Shown: positions 7,866 through 16,161, numbered from the stretch's first letter. The stretch is DNA of 64,000 nt from SIG673 sp964570105 (GCA_964570105.1 CAZMWM010000001.1:1-64000); one strand, 5' to 3'. Notes: generated by a model from the letters alone, not told the origin. Numbers and translations are program-made.

Positions 7866-8621
7866 ATGAAGATACTCGTGCTTAACGGAAGCCCCCGAGG
7901 AAACAGGAGTGCTTCTCTCAAGGTCGCTCGCGCTTTCCTTTCCGGCTACGGAGAGGTGATACCATCGGAGATCGAGACCGTCGAGCTTGGAAAGCTCCGC
8001 ATTTCCGATTGCCGTGGCTGTCTGTGCTGTTGGAAAAAGGAGAGCGGCAGGTGTGTGATATCGGACGATATGCAGTCTCTTCTCGAAAAAGTCCTCGCAT
8101 CCGACATAATAGTTGAGGTATTCCCTCTCTATTTTTTCACGATCCCGTCGCGTCTCAAGGCGTTTACGGACAGATGCATCGCGCTGACATCGGCATATCG
8201 CGGCTCGCACGGAGACGGTGTGAACGAGCATTTCATACATTCAATGCGTTACCCGGAGCTTTATGAAAAAAAGCTCATACTCGTCTCGACCTGCGGATAT
8301 GAATTTACCGACGATAATTACAACGCCGTAACGGACCAGTACGACCGCATATGCGGTAAAGGCAATTACCTGTCCCTTTTCTGCCCTCAAGGCGGTGTCC
8401 TGTCCGAGCAGACGCTTCGAACACAGGTCGACAGATACCTTTTAAAATTCGCCTCGGCAGGCAAGGAGTACGCCGAAAACGGCTCTCTCTCAGCCGAAAC
8501 GCTCGAGCTTTTAAAAAAGCCCCTTCTCCGTCATCACGCATTTGAAGCGGCACTTAACCGTACGTGGGATACGGACGCGGGACCGTACGGAAACAGCTCG
8601 GACACGGAGGCAAGATCTTGA
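7866..8621 (+). CDS. Flavodoxin-fold NAD(P)H-dependent oxidoreductase, iron-sulfur-flavoprotein-like
   Basis: The N-terminus MKILVLNGSPRGNRSAS is the FMN-phosphate-binding loop of NADPH-dependent FMN reductases. A cysteine pattern, CRGCLCCWKKESGRC, followed by ISDDM, matches flavodoxin-like iron-sulfur flavoproteins. The C-terminal 60 or so residues are extra and unassigned. The frame opens at a GTG at 7851. The ATG at 7866 fits the family start better, although neither has an ideally spaced ribosome site. It is the first gene of the FAS-like operon and overlaps the next gene. A redox role in that pathway is possible but unproven. Confidence 0.8.
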   Translation: MKILVLNGSPRGNRSASLKVARAFLSGYGEVIPSEIETVELGKLRISDCRGCLCCWKKESGRCVISDDMQSLLEKVLASDIIVEVFPLYFFTIPSRLKAFTDRCIALTSAYRGSHGDGVNEHFIHSMRYPELYEKKLILVSTCGYEFTDDNYNAVTDQYDRICGKGNYLSLFCPQGGVLSEQTLRTQVDRYLLKFASAGKEYAENGSLSAETLELLKKPLLRHHAFEAALNRTWDTDAGPYGNSSDTEARS

Positions 8622-9325
8622 AAAAGCTTTTAAGTTCTCTTAAACGCAAGCTGATACGCGGTATCTTCTTCTGCTTGTATCCCATCCTCGCGCTCATTTA
8701 CAGACCTCGCGTCATATATACCTCACAGCAAGCGCGTGATGCGTTACGCTCACCCTGTATAATAGTTTGCAATCACACGAGCCACAAGGACGGTCTGCTC
8801 ATTTCAAGACTGCTTTTGAAGTACGGAGCTTTCACCTTCGTGGCAAAGGATTGGTACGAAAGACCTAAGCTGAGACCGCTGTTTTCATCACTTGATTTTC
8901 TGCCCATAGACCGTAACTCCATGGATACCGAGTGGTTGGATATGGGACTTGAAAAGCTCAGAGCCGGCTCTCCGATACTCATATTTCCGGAAGGCAGGAC
9001 GAGCAAAACGGGCGTTATGAATGAATTTCATCCCGGATTTCTGTACATAGCCAAACGAGCCGAGGTACCTGTGATCCCCACCTGTCTCGTGTGTGATTAT
9101 AAGCCATTCCATCGCCAAAAGCTCGTGATCGGCGCTCCGTATCAGCCCGATCTTACCGTAAAAGGTCGCCCGTCGGTGATCCTCTCCGGATATGCGGCTG
9201 AATGCAGGCGGATAATAGAGGAGCTTGTGATCGCCAACGGCGGTCCGATAGTGCTCGAAGCCCCCGTCTCAGCGGATACGGCTACCAAAGCCGAAGAGGA
9301 AGCGCGTGATACCGAGAAGGTCTGA
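8618..9325 (+). CDS. PlsC-like 1-acylglycerol-3-phosphate O-acyltransferase
   Basis: An acyltransferase of about 235 residues. The catalytic NHTSHKD motif (H53, D58) and the phosphate-binding FPEGRTS motif (about 123-129) are both present. A hydrophobic N-terminal segment (about residues 15-28) should hold it at the membrane. The start is a TTG overlapping the stop of the previous gene (TTGA), with GGAGG 7 bases upstream. The longer ATG-initiated frame inside the previous gene is not supported by a ribosome site. Sitting directly before the ACP gene, it may transfer the operon's acyl product onto a lipid; ordinary phosphatidate synthesis is equally possible. Confidence 0.88.
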   Translation: MKKLLSSLKRKLIRGIFFCLYPILALIYRPRVIYTSQQARDALRSPCIIVCNHTSHKDGLLISRLLLKYGAFTFVAKDWYERPKLRPLFSSLDFLPIDRNSMDTEWLDMGLEKLRAGSPILIFPEGRTSKTGVMNEFHPGFLYIAKRAEVPVIPTCLVCDYKPFHRQKLVIGAPYQPDLTVKGRPSVILSGYAAECRRIIEELVIANGGPIVLEAPVSADTATKAEEEARDTEKV

Positions 9326-9396
9326 ATACAGCATCTAACCCATACGGGTAGAAATATAAGCATCAAACCAATACTTACAAAGGAAGGTAATTTAAA

Positions 9397-9645
9397 ATGG
9401 ACGAGAAAGAACTCAGCATTGCCGCAAAGATCAAGGAGATGCTCTCCGAAAACCTCGGAATACCGGAGGACCAGCTTGATTACGATGTTCCGCTCTTCGC
9501 GGACGGTATAGGACTTGACTCCATCGACTCTCTTGAGATCATCGCATGCATCGACGGTGAATACGGAGTTTCGATGACCGGTGTCGCAAAGGAAAACTTC
9601 TATAACATCACCAGCCTCACCAAGTACGTCGTCGAGAATATGTAA
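9397..9645 (+). CDS. acpP: Acyl carrier protein
   Basis: An 82-residue acidic carrier protein. The phosphopantetheine attachment site is S42 in GLDSIDSLE. Helix I and the C-terminal VVENM region are normal. An AAAGGAAGG ribosome site precedes the ATG. It is the carrier for the ketosynthase, FabG, FabZ and FabD encoded downstream. A hairpin with a T-tract just after the gene may let the ACP be made in excess over the enzymes. The LDSIDSLE motif differs slightly from the DSLD(T/S)VE of housekeeping ACPs, so a dedicated rather than general ACP cannot be excluded. Confidence 0.93.
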   Translation: MDEKELSIAAKIKEMLSENLGIPEDQLDYDVPLFADGIGLDSIDSLEIIACIDGEYGVSMTGVAKENFYNITSLTKYVVENM

Positions 9646-9657
9646 AGCCGAAAAAGA

Positions 9658-9698
9658 GACCGCCGGATGCCGCGATAACGGCGAACGCGGTCCTTTTT
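9658..9698 (+). terminator. Hairpin with T-tract between ACP and ketosynthase genes
   Basis: GACCGC (9658-9663) pairs with GCGGTC (9687-9692), with an inner GCCG/CGGC stem, followed by CTTTTTG. It is probably a partial terminator that raises ACP output relative to the downstream genes. Confidence 0.6.
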
Positions 9699-9772
9699 GC
9701 TTCTGTATGCAGCTCGACACCTCGCACGAGCGGTCAGATGACCGCAATAAATAAGAAAGGCATTTTAAAGCA

Positions 9773-12172
9773 ATGAATAATACTACCAAGCGTTGCGTCG
9801 TTACCGGACTCGGACTTATAACAGCCATCGGAAACGATGTCACCGAATGCTGGAGAAACGCTCTTGACGGCAAGAGCGGAATAGATAAAGTCAAAAGCGT
9901 TGACAGCACAGACTGCTATGCAGATCTCGGAGCCGAGCTTGAATGCGACGAGCTTGACCGCTCAAAATATTCTTCGGATATGGACAGAGTGTCCAAGCTC
10001 TGCGTGAAGGCGGCAGGCGAAGCCGTAGCGGACGCAGGACTTAAGATCGGCGAGAACGCAGAGTCGGAAAGAGTCGGCGTTATCATGGGAAGCTGCGTCG
10101 GCGGTGTCGTCAGCATCGAAAATTACGTCAAGAACGGACAGTCGCCCGAGGATATAACCAAATTCACCATTTCCGCCATAGCAAATCACGTGGCGGCGGA
10201 ATTCGGAGCCGAGGGAATAGTTACAAACGTCGCGAATGCCTGTGCCGCGGGCACCATAAGCATCGCATACGCTTGCGAGCTGATACGCGCAGGAGTAGCC
10301 GATGCCTTCATCGTCGGAGGTGCAGACGCTTTCGCCGCAGTTCCCTACAGCGGATTTATCGCTCTCCACGCGCTCGATCCTTCTCCCTGCTCTCCCTTCA
10401 ATCACAGCCACGGCATCACGCTCGGCGAAGGCTCGGGTGCACTGATAGTCGAATCGTACGAGCACGCAAAAAAGCGCGGCGCTCACGTTTACTGCGATGT
10501 TCTCGGCGCCGGTATCAGCAGTGACGCACACCACATAACCGCTCCCCGTCCGGACGGAGAAGGTCAGATGACCGCTATCCGTACGGCGCTCAAAAATTCC
10601 GGTCTCACCCCTGCCGATATCTCGTACATAAACGCACACGGCACCGGAACGCCCAAAAACGACGAAGCAGAATTCCTTTCGCTCCACACCATATTCGACG
10701 ATCAGAACGACGATCTCAGCGTAAGCTCGACCAAGGCGATGGTTGGTCACTGTCTCGGAGCCGCCGGAGCGATAGAAGCGGTATTCAGCGTAAAGGCACT
10801 TTCGGAAGGTCGCATTCCTCCCACGGTAGGTTATTCCGAAGAGGATATAGCGGCTCTTGCGGAAAAAGCCGGAAACATAGATTTTCGCCCGAACGTTATG
10901 AGAAAGAAGGACGGAATGCGCTCGGTGATGTCCAATTCCTTTGCCTTCGGCGGAAATAACGCAAGTATAATATTCAGCCTTGACGGCGATAAGGCAAAGT
11001 GCGAGACCTCCTCCGAAAAGGTATATATAACCGGACTTGGCGCGGTAACGCCCTTAGGAAACGGCGTTGAGACATATACCTCGGCACTCAAGAGCGCACC
11101 GTGTGCCGAAGGCTCGCTCTGCTCCTCCGTCGGCAGTGAGGATTACGCCGCGCACGGTCTTGCACTCTCCTTCTACCGCAAGCTCGACCGCTTCAGCCAG
11201 CTTCAGGCAGTCTCGGGGATGGAAGCCATAGAGGACGCAAATATCACCGTAAGCGCCGAAAACGACAACGACATCGGTATGATAATCGGCACTGCCAACG
11301 GACCGATCTCGACCGTTTACAATTTCGAATGCGATATAGCCGAAAAAGGCAACCACGCCGGAAGCGCCTTCAAGTTTCCGAACACCGTGTACAACGCCGC
11401 GGGCGGATATCTTTCCATCTGCTCAAAAATAAAGGGCTATAACGTCACTCTTACCAACGGAGCGCAGTCGGGACTTGCAAGTCTCTGCTATGCCTACAAC
11501 GTCATCCGTCAAGGCGCAGAAAAAATAATGCTCGCCACCGGAACAGACGAAAACAACGAGACCATATCCGCTCTGTACGGAAAGCTCGGTTGTACCGTCG
11601 ACACCCCCACATCTCCCTATTCCGGCTCGCACGGCTTCGTCCTCGGAGACGGAAGCGTCACCGCAGTTCTCGAAACGGAAAGCTCCGCAGACGCCCGTAA
11701 CGCCAAGGTGTACGCGGAATTTGCAGGATACGGAATGGCGCACTCATCCGTGCGTTTCGGTCACATCACAGGCTCGGATAAGGCTCTCTCGAGCGCTATC
11801 GAGCTTGCGCTTGCCGATGCCGCGATCGATGCAAACAGTATAGACTGCGTGGTCGGATTCGGAAACGGCATGGACGCATTCGACGCCATCGAGCGTAATG
11901 TTTATTCGGATATATTCGGAGAGTCCAAGATCCCCGTTCTTTCCGTGAAGGAAAAATGCGGAGAGGGACGGGCGGCGTCAGCGGCGTTGGGAGCGGCACA
12001 CGCTTCACTCATACTGAGCGGCGATATAACGGGCACGCAAAAGTGCTATCTCCTTTCGAGAAGTACCGCACGAGCCTCGACCGTCGACGTGACCTCGTTT
12101 AAAAACATTCTCATCACTGCTTGCGCCACCGGCGGCTCGTATTGCGCCGTCGTACTGCGTAAGACAAACTAA
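9773..12172 (+). CDS. Fused ketosynthase: active FabF-type domain plus catalytically dead KS domain
   Basis: A 799-residue protein made of two complete thiolase-fold ketosynthase domains. Domain 1 (about 1-405) is a FabF-like condensing enzyme with the full Cys-His-His triad: C157 in NACAAGT, H289 in NAHGTGT and H326 in VGHCLGAAG. Domain 2 (about 416-799) starts VYITGLGAVTPLGNG and follows the same fold. The active positions are A564 (NGAQSG), F696 (VGFGNG) and E731 (KCGEGR), so it cannot catalyse. An active KS paired with a dead KS is the logic of type II polyketide KS/chain-length-factor pairs, normally two proteins. Here they are one chain. The dead half may set chain length or bind ACP. 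It is the central gene of the operon. Confidence 0.93.
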   Translation: MNNTTKRCVVTGLGLITAIGNDVTECWRNALDGKSGIDKVKSVDSTDCYADLGAELECDELDRSKYSSDMDRVSKLCVKAAGEAVADAGLKIGENAESERVGVIMGSCVGGVVSIENYVKNGQSPEDITKFTISAIANHVAAEFGAEGIVTNVANACAAGTISIAYACELIRAGVADAFIVGGADAFAAVPYSGFIALHALDPSPCSPFNHSHGITLGEGSGALIVESYEHAKKRGAHVYCDVLGAGISSDAHHITAPRPDGEGQMTAIRTALKNSGLTPADISYINAHGTGTPKNDEAEFLSLHTIFDDQNDDLSVSSTKAMVGHCLGAAGAIEAVFSVKALSEGRIPPTVGYSEEDIAALAEKAGNIDFRPNVMRKKDGMRSVMSNSFAFGGNNASIIFSLDGDKAKCETSSEKVYITGLGAVTPLGNGVETYTSALKSAPCAEGSLCSSVGSEDYAAHGLALSFYRKLDRFSQLQAVSGMEAIEDANITVSAENDNDIGMIIGTANGPISTVYNFECDIAEKGNHAGSAFKFPNTVYNAAGGYLSICSKIKGYNVTLTNGAQSGLASLCYAYNVIRQGAEKIMLATGTDENNETISALYGKLGCTVDTPTSPYSGSHGFVLGDGSVTAVLETESSADARNAKVYAEFAGYGMAHSSVRFGHITGSDKALSSAIELALADAAIDANSIDCVVGFGNGMDAFDAIERNVYSDIFGESKIPVLSVKEKCGEGRAASAALGAAHASLILSGDITGTQKCYLLSRSTARASTVDVTSFKNILITACATGGSYCAVVLRKTN

Positions 12173-12214
12173 GAAAGGAAGCTTTCATCCAAACGAAAGC
12201 AACGGTCCAACGGT
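12171..12214 (+). promoter_or_regulatory. SD-hairpin translation element before fabG (copy 1 of 2)
   Basis: The 16-base word AAGAAAGGAAGCTTTC (12171-12186) is followed by 8 bases and GAAAGC (12195-12200), then 14 bases to the ATG. The only good Shine-Dalgarno (AAGGA) is 35 bases before the start. CTTTC can pair with GAAAG inside the Shine-Dalgarno word or with the downstream GAAAG; the second pairing frees the ribosome site and brings it nearer the ATG. The same element occurs before accA with identical spacing. Confidence 0.6.
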
Positions 12215-12949
12215 ATGGATAAGGTCGCGATAGTTACCGGCGCATCCAGAGGAATAGGCAAAGCTTGCGCACTTCGCTTAGGCAGAGCCGGTATGAACGT
12301 AGCAGTCAATTATAATTCCTCCGAGGCAGAGGCGAACGAGGTCGTACGCGATATCATAGCCGCAGGCGGTGACGCGATAGCACTCAAGGCAGACGTGTCC
12401 GACATAACACAGGTAAAGGCGATGGTACGTGACGTTTTCAAAAAATGGGGACAAATAGATATCCTCGTGAACAACGCCGGAATAGTCAAGGACGAATACC
12501 TCCTTATGATGACTCCCGAGAACATAGACAGATGCTTGGGACTTAACGTACGCGGATATATGTTCGCCGCACAGCAAGCCGCGCTCAAAATGTTCCGCCG
12601 GAAGAGCGGACGGATAATAAACATCTCTTCGGTCTCGTCGATAGTTGCGATACCCGGACAGACCGTTTACAGCGCGACCAAGGGCGCTGTAAACTCGATG
12701 ACGGCGACCATGGCAAAGGAGCTTGCTCCTTACGGAATAACAGTAAACGCCGTAGCCCCCGGATTTATCGCCACCGATATGGTAGATAGCATACCGCAGG
12801 AAAAACGTGATGAATACGACGCACTCATCCCCTTAAAGCGCATGGGAAGATCCGAGGAGGTCGCCGAAATGGTTTACGCGATGACAGGAGACGCTTTTTC
12901 CTACGTTACGGGACAGGTGATCGTTCTTGACGGAGGACTTTCATTATGA
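12215..12949 (+). CDS. fabG: 3-oxoacyl-ACP reductase FabG
   Basis: A 244-residue short-chain dehydrogenase that reduces beta-ketoacyl-ACP with NADPH. The cofactor motif TGASRGIG (8-15), NNAG (86-89) and the catalytic set N111, S139, Y152 and K156 (YSATK) are all present. The C-terminal VTGQVIVLDGGL is typical of FabG. It uses the remote SD-hairpin element upstream for translation. It overlaps the fabZ start by four bases (ATGA), indicating translational coupling. Confidence 0.95.
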   Translation: MDKVAIVTGASRGIGKACALRLGRAGMNVAVNYNSSEAEANEVVRDIIAAGGDAIALKADVSDITQVKAMVRDVFKKWGQIDILVNNAGIVKDEYLLMMTPENIDRCLGLNVRGYMFAAQQAALKMFRRKSGRIINISSVSSIVAIPGQTVYSATKGAVNSMTATMAKELAPYGITVNAVAPGFIATDMVDSIPQEKRDEYDALIPLKRMGRSEEVAEMVYAMTGDAFSYVTGQVIVLDGGLSL

Positions 12950-13386
12950 TGAATATTATGGACGTGAGCGCCCATCTCAAGCAGAGACCGCCGTTTCAGA
13001 TGATAGAAAAGGTGACGGAGCTTGAGCCGGGAGCAAGAGCTGTCGGAATTAAGAACGTTTGCATAAACGAGCCTTATTTTGCGGGACATTTTCCCGGCTC
13101 TCCCATAATGCCGGGCGTACTTCAGATAGAGAGCGCCGCTCAGCTGTGCTCTCTTACACTGGACGCCGAGCCTGACGATGAATACGTATACGTTATCCTA
13201 AAGATAAACGATTTCAAGTTTTTGCGTCCGGTGCTTCCCGGAGATACGCTCACCGTGAGCGTAACGAAGGATTCGGATGCCGGCGGACTTTATAAGTTCT
13301 CCGTATCTCTTACCGTAGACGGTCAGCTCCGCTCCAAGGGCGCGTTGACCTTTGCAAGGATGCGCAGAGCCGACATCTATTCCTGA
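12946..13386 (+). CDS. fabZ: 3-hydroxyacyl-ACP dehydratase FabZ
   Basis: A 146-residue hot-dog-fold dehydratase that removes water from beta-hydroxyacyl-ACP. The signature GHFPGSPIMPGVLQIESAAQ carries the catalytic H48 and E62. GGAGG lies 9 bases before the first ATG, which overlaps the fabG stop. Without an enoyl reductase in the cluster its product would stay a trans-2-enoyl chain, unless a reductase comes from elsewhere. Confidence 0.94.
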   Translation: MMNIMDVSAHLKQRPPFQMIEKVTELEPGARAVGIKNVCINEPYFAGHFPGSPIMPGVLQIESAAQLCSLTLDAEPDDEYVYVILKINDFKFLRPVLPGDTLTVSVTKDSDAGGLYKFSVSLTVDGQLRSKGALTFARMRRADIYS

Positions 13387-13410
13387 AACTTAAATAAAGG
13401 ACGAGGTATT

Positions 13411-14346
13411 ATGAAGATTGCTTTTCTGTTCGCCGGACAAGGCGCACAATACGTCGGAATGGGCAAGGAGCTTTACGAAAGCTCCGAAATCTGCAAAAAA
13501 ATATTTGATATGGGAGAGGATATCCGTCCCGGCACGCTCACGACCTGCTTTTGCGGTCCCGCCGAGGAGCTTACCCGTACCGTAAACACTCAGCCTTGCT
13601 TGTTTCTTTGTGACCTCGCATGCGCCGAAGCGCTCCGCTCAAACGGAATATCTCCGGATGTATGCGCAGGCTTTTCGCTCGGGGAGCTTCCGGCGCTTGC
13701 ATTTTGCGGTATCCTCTCAGCGTCGGACGCCTTCAGGACGGTGGTTTTGAGAGGCGAGACTATGGACAGATGCGCAAGCGAGCATCCGGGTGGGATGGCG
13801 GCGGCTCTCAAGTTGCCCTTTGAAACAGTTGAAGAGATATGCTCACACTACGCAAATATCTATCCCGTGAATTATAACTGCCCCGGTCAGCTCTCCTGCG
13901 CCGGAGCACCGGAAGAGATGGATGCCTTTTGCAACGAGATAAAGAGCGCCGGAGGAAGAGCGGTAAAGCTCGCCGTCAGCGGAGCGTTCCACACGCCATA
14001 TATGAAAGCGGCGACCGAGGCACTTTCCGAGCTTTTGAAAACGCTTGAGGTCTCATCTCCGAGCATACCGCTCTACTCCGATATCGATGCCACGCTGTAT
14101 TCGGGATCCGCGGACACTATAAGAGATACCGTGGCTCGGCAAGCGAGCAGGAGCGTAAGATGGGTGGATATACTCAAGGATATGCGTAAGGGTGGCGTGG
14201 ATACGTTCATCGAGGTCGGCGCCGGAAAAACACTTTCGGGATTTGTCAACCGAACGTTTTCGGACGATATCGCGTCCGGTAACGTGCGCGTGTTCAACGT
14301 GAGCGACGCGGATACCCTGAACGCAACGTTGCAAGCCCTCAAATGA
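13411..14346 (+). CDS. fabD: Malonyl-CoA:ACP transacylase FabD
   Basis: A 311-residue acyltransferase that loads malonyl groups on the ACP. The N-terminal FLFAGQGAQYVGMG is canonical. The nucleophile is S89 in GFSLGE, the malonyl-binding arginine is R114 in VVLRGETM, and the catalytic histidine is H194 in GAFHTPYM. The residue before the nucleophile is Phe where the family usually has His (GHSLGE). AAAGGACGAGG precedes the ATG. Confidence 0.94.
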   Translation: MKIAFLFAGQGAQYVGMGKELYESSEICKKIFDMGEDIRPGTLTTCFCGPAEELTRTVNTQPCLFLCDLACAEALRSNGISPDVCAGFSLGELPALAFCGILSASDAFRTVVLRGETMDRCASEHPGGMAAALKLPFETVEEICSHYANIYPVNYNCPGQLSCAGAPEEMDAFCNEIKSAGGRAVKLAVSGAFHTPYMKAATEALSELLKTLEVSSPSIPLYSDIDATLYSGSADTIRDTVARQASRSVRWVDILKDMRKGGVDTFIEVGAGKTLSGFVNRTFSDDIASGNVRVFNVSDADTLNATLQALK

Positions 14347-14394
14347 CGCGATACAACGTCGTTTTGTTACCGTATAAAGAGAGGTACAGTCAAG

Positions 14395-15252
14395 ATGTCA
14401 GTCTTTCGTAAAAAGAAATACAATTACAAGGCTCCGGAGATAACAAAGACCGCTCCGCAGTTAAGTATAGGCTCCGATGTGCTCGTTACCTGCTCCGCTT
14501 GCAAGCAGAACGTTTCGCTTGCGGATATGCTGAAAAACCATTATTTCTGCCCGAAATGCAACGCCTGCAACCGAGTTCCGGCAAGAACGAGGATACTTAT
14601 GCTCTGTGATAAGGACACCTTCATAGAGCACGACGCGAGCCGAGTATCGCAGGATCCGCTATCCTTCCCCGATTACGAAAAAAAGCTTGAGGATGCGCGA
14701 AGCAAGACGGGAGAAAAGGAAGCCGTGATATGCGGCGAAGCAAAGCTCGGCGGCTACGACTGCTGTATATTTGCTATGGACTCAAGATTTATGATGGCTT
14801 CCATGGGAAGCGCGGTCGGAGACAAGATAACTTCGCTGTTTGAATACGCCACGGAGAAAAAGCTCCCTGTGATAGGATTTGCGGCGTCAGGCGGCGCCAG
14901 AATGCAAGAGGGGATGGTCTCCCTTATGCAGATGGCAAAGACTTCGGGAGCGATAAAATTGCACAGTGACGCAGGTCAATTCTTCTGCTCGGTGCTCACA
15001 GATCCCACCACGGGAGGCGTCACGGCAAGCTTTGCTATGCTCGGAGATATCATCATAGCCGAGCCAAAGGCTTTGATAGGCTTTGCGGGACGTCGCGTCA
15101 TCACTCAGACGACCGGTGAGGAGCTGCCGGAAAACTTCCAGAGCGCGGAATTTCAGCTTGAGAACGGTTTCGTCGACGCTATCGTTGAGCGTTCGGCTTT
15201 GCGCGGCTACCTCGCTTCCCTCCTCGCCCTGCACGTCGACGCGTGCAGATAA
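14395..15252 (+). CDS. accD: Acetyl-CoA carboxylase carboxyltransferase beta subunit
   Basis: A 285-residue crotonase-fold subunit with the N-terminal zinc ribbon C33-x2-C36...C52-x2-C55. The catalytic core includes ASGGARMQEGMVSLMQMAK and DPTTGGVTASFAMLGD, both characteristic of AccD. With AccA it transfers CO2 from carboxybiotin to acetyl-CoA, making malonyl-CoA for FabD. The biotin carrier (AccB) and carboxylase (AccC) are not in this window. Confidence 0.95.
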   Translation: MSVFRKKKYNYKAPEITKTAPQLSIGSDVLVTCSACKQNVSLADMLKNHYFCPKCNACNRVPARTRILMLCDKDTFIEHDASRVSQDPLSFPDYEKKLEDARSKTGEKEAVICGEAKLGGYDCCIFAMDSRFMMASMGSAVGDKITSLFEYATEKKLPVIGFAASGGARMQEGMVSLMQMAKTSGAIKLHSDAGQFFCSVLTDPTTGGVTASFAMLGDIIIAEPKALIGFAGRRVITQTTGEELPENFQSAEFQLENGFVDAIVERSALRGYLASLLALHVDACR

Positions 15253-15269
15253 GCCACCGTAATTACGCA

Positions 15270-15313
15270 AAGAAAGGAAGCTTTCGCATACACGAAAGTC
15301 AAAATCACGAATT
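15270..15313 (+). promoter_or_regulatory. SD-hairpin translation element before accA (copy 2 of 2)
   Basis: The same 16-base word AAGAAAGGAAGCTTTC as before fabG is at 15270-15285. It is followed by 8 unrelated bases and GAAAGT (15294-15299), then 14 bases to the ATG. The total length, 44 bases from motif to start, is the same as in copy 1, while the loop and the last 14 bases differ. This pattern suggests a conserved translational element rather than a recent duplication. Confidence 0.6.
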
Positions 15314-16105
15314 ATGAACGCATACGAAAAGGTGCGCTGTACCAGAACAGCCGCCAGACCTATGGCAAGTGATTTCATCGGCAAGGTCTTTGAGGACTTT
15401 ACGGAGCTTCACGGAGACAGAAGATTTCACGATGACGGCGCGGTCATTGCAGGCATCGCGCGTCTCGACGGCAGACCGGTCACCGTTATCGGAATAGAAA
15501 AGGGACGCACGCTTGAAGAAAGGATGGCGCATAATTTCGGCTGTGCGCATCCCGAGGGATACCGAAAGGCTCTGCGCCTTATGAAGCAAGCAGAAAAGTT
15601 TCACCGCCCCGTGATCTGCTTCGTTGATACCTCCGGCGCGTATTGCGGTGTCGGAGCCGAACAGCGCGGTCAGGGACTTGCCATCGCTGAAAATCTTTTT
15701 GAGCTTATGACGCTGAAAACGCCGGTCATATCCGTCGTCATAGGAGAGGGCGGAAGCGGCGGCGCACTCGCACTTGCAGTTGCAGATAACGTTTGGATGC
15801 TCGAAAACGCCTATTATTCGGTCATATCCCCCGAGGGTTGCGCAAGCATAATATATAAGGACGCCGCCAAAGCTCCCGAGGTCGCGGACGCGCTCGGGCT
15901 TACGGCGCAGTCACTCTTGAAGCTCGGCATCATCGAAAGGATAATAGACGAGCCGACGAGCTTCGACGACGCAAAAGCCGCCGATGGCTTTTACGCATCC
16001 TTCAAAAAGGAGCTGTCCTCCGCGGTAAGCAGAGCCGCTTCAAAGCCGATGGACGCGTTGCTCGCCGCAAGATACGAAAAATACCGTAAGATAGGCAGAG
16101 AATAA
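15314..16105 (+). CDS. accA: Acetyl-CoA carboxylase carboxyltransferase alpha subunit
   Basis: A 263-residue partner of AccD. ELHGDRRFHDDGAVIAGIA, the VIGIEKGR strand, SGAYCGVGAEQRGQG and GEGGSGGALAL are standard AccA motifs; the usual SGAYPG has Cys for Pro. It lacks the longer N-terminus seen in E. coli AccA, as do many firmicute forms. It is the last gene of the operon and is followed by a strong terminator. Translation seems to depend on the remote SD-hairpin element. Confidence 0.95.
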   Translation: MNAYEKVRCTRTAARPMASDFIGKVFEDFTELHGDRRFHDDGAVIAGIARLDGRPVTVIGIEKGRTLEERMAHNFGCAHPEGYRKALRLMKQAEKFHRPVICFVDTSGAYCGVGAEQRGQGLAIAENLFELMTLKTPVISVVIGEGGSGGALALAVADNVWMLENAYYSVISPEGCASIIYKDAAKAPEVADALGLTAQSLLKLGIIERIIDEPTSFDDAKAADGFYASFKKELSSAVSRAASKPMDALLAARYEKYRKIGRE

Positions 16106-16120
16106 AACCTTCTTACAAAA

Positions 16121-16161
16121 ACCGACCGCCTCGCGCTTTTGGCTCGAGGCGGTCGGTTTTT
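16121..16161. terminator. Bidirectional terminator after accA
   Basis: A perfect 13-base stem, ACCGACCGCCTCG (16121-16133) with CGAGGCGGTCGGT (16145-16157), ends in a T-run on the plus strand and is preceded by an A-run that serves the minus strand. It closes both the FAS-like operon and the convergent minus-strand unit. Confidence 0.92.

Noticed and set aside
8564..8617. N-terminal extension of the PlsC-like acyltransferase from an ATG inside the previous gene
   Set aside because: The TTG at 8618 has GGAGG at ideal distance and overlaps the upstream stop; the extension matches no acyltransferase sequence.
9773..12172. Idea that the ketosynthase gene is an assembly error joining two fabF copies
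   Set aside because: The two halves differ strongly in sequence and in all catalytic residues, and the reading frame runs through a natural linker, so it is a real two-domain gene.
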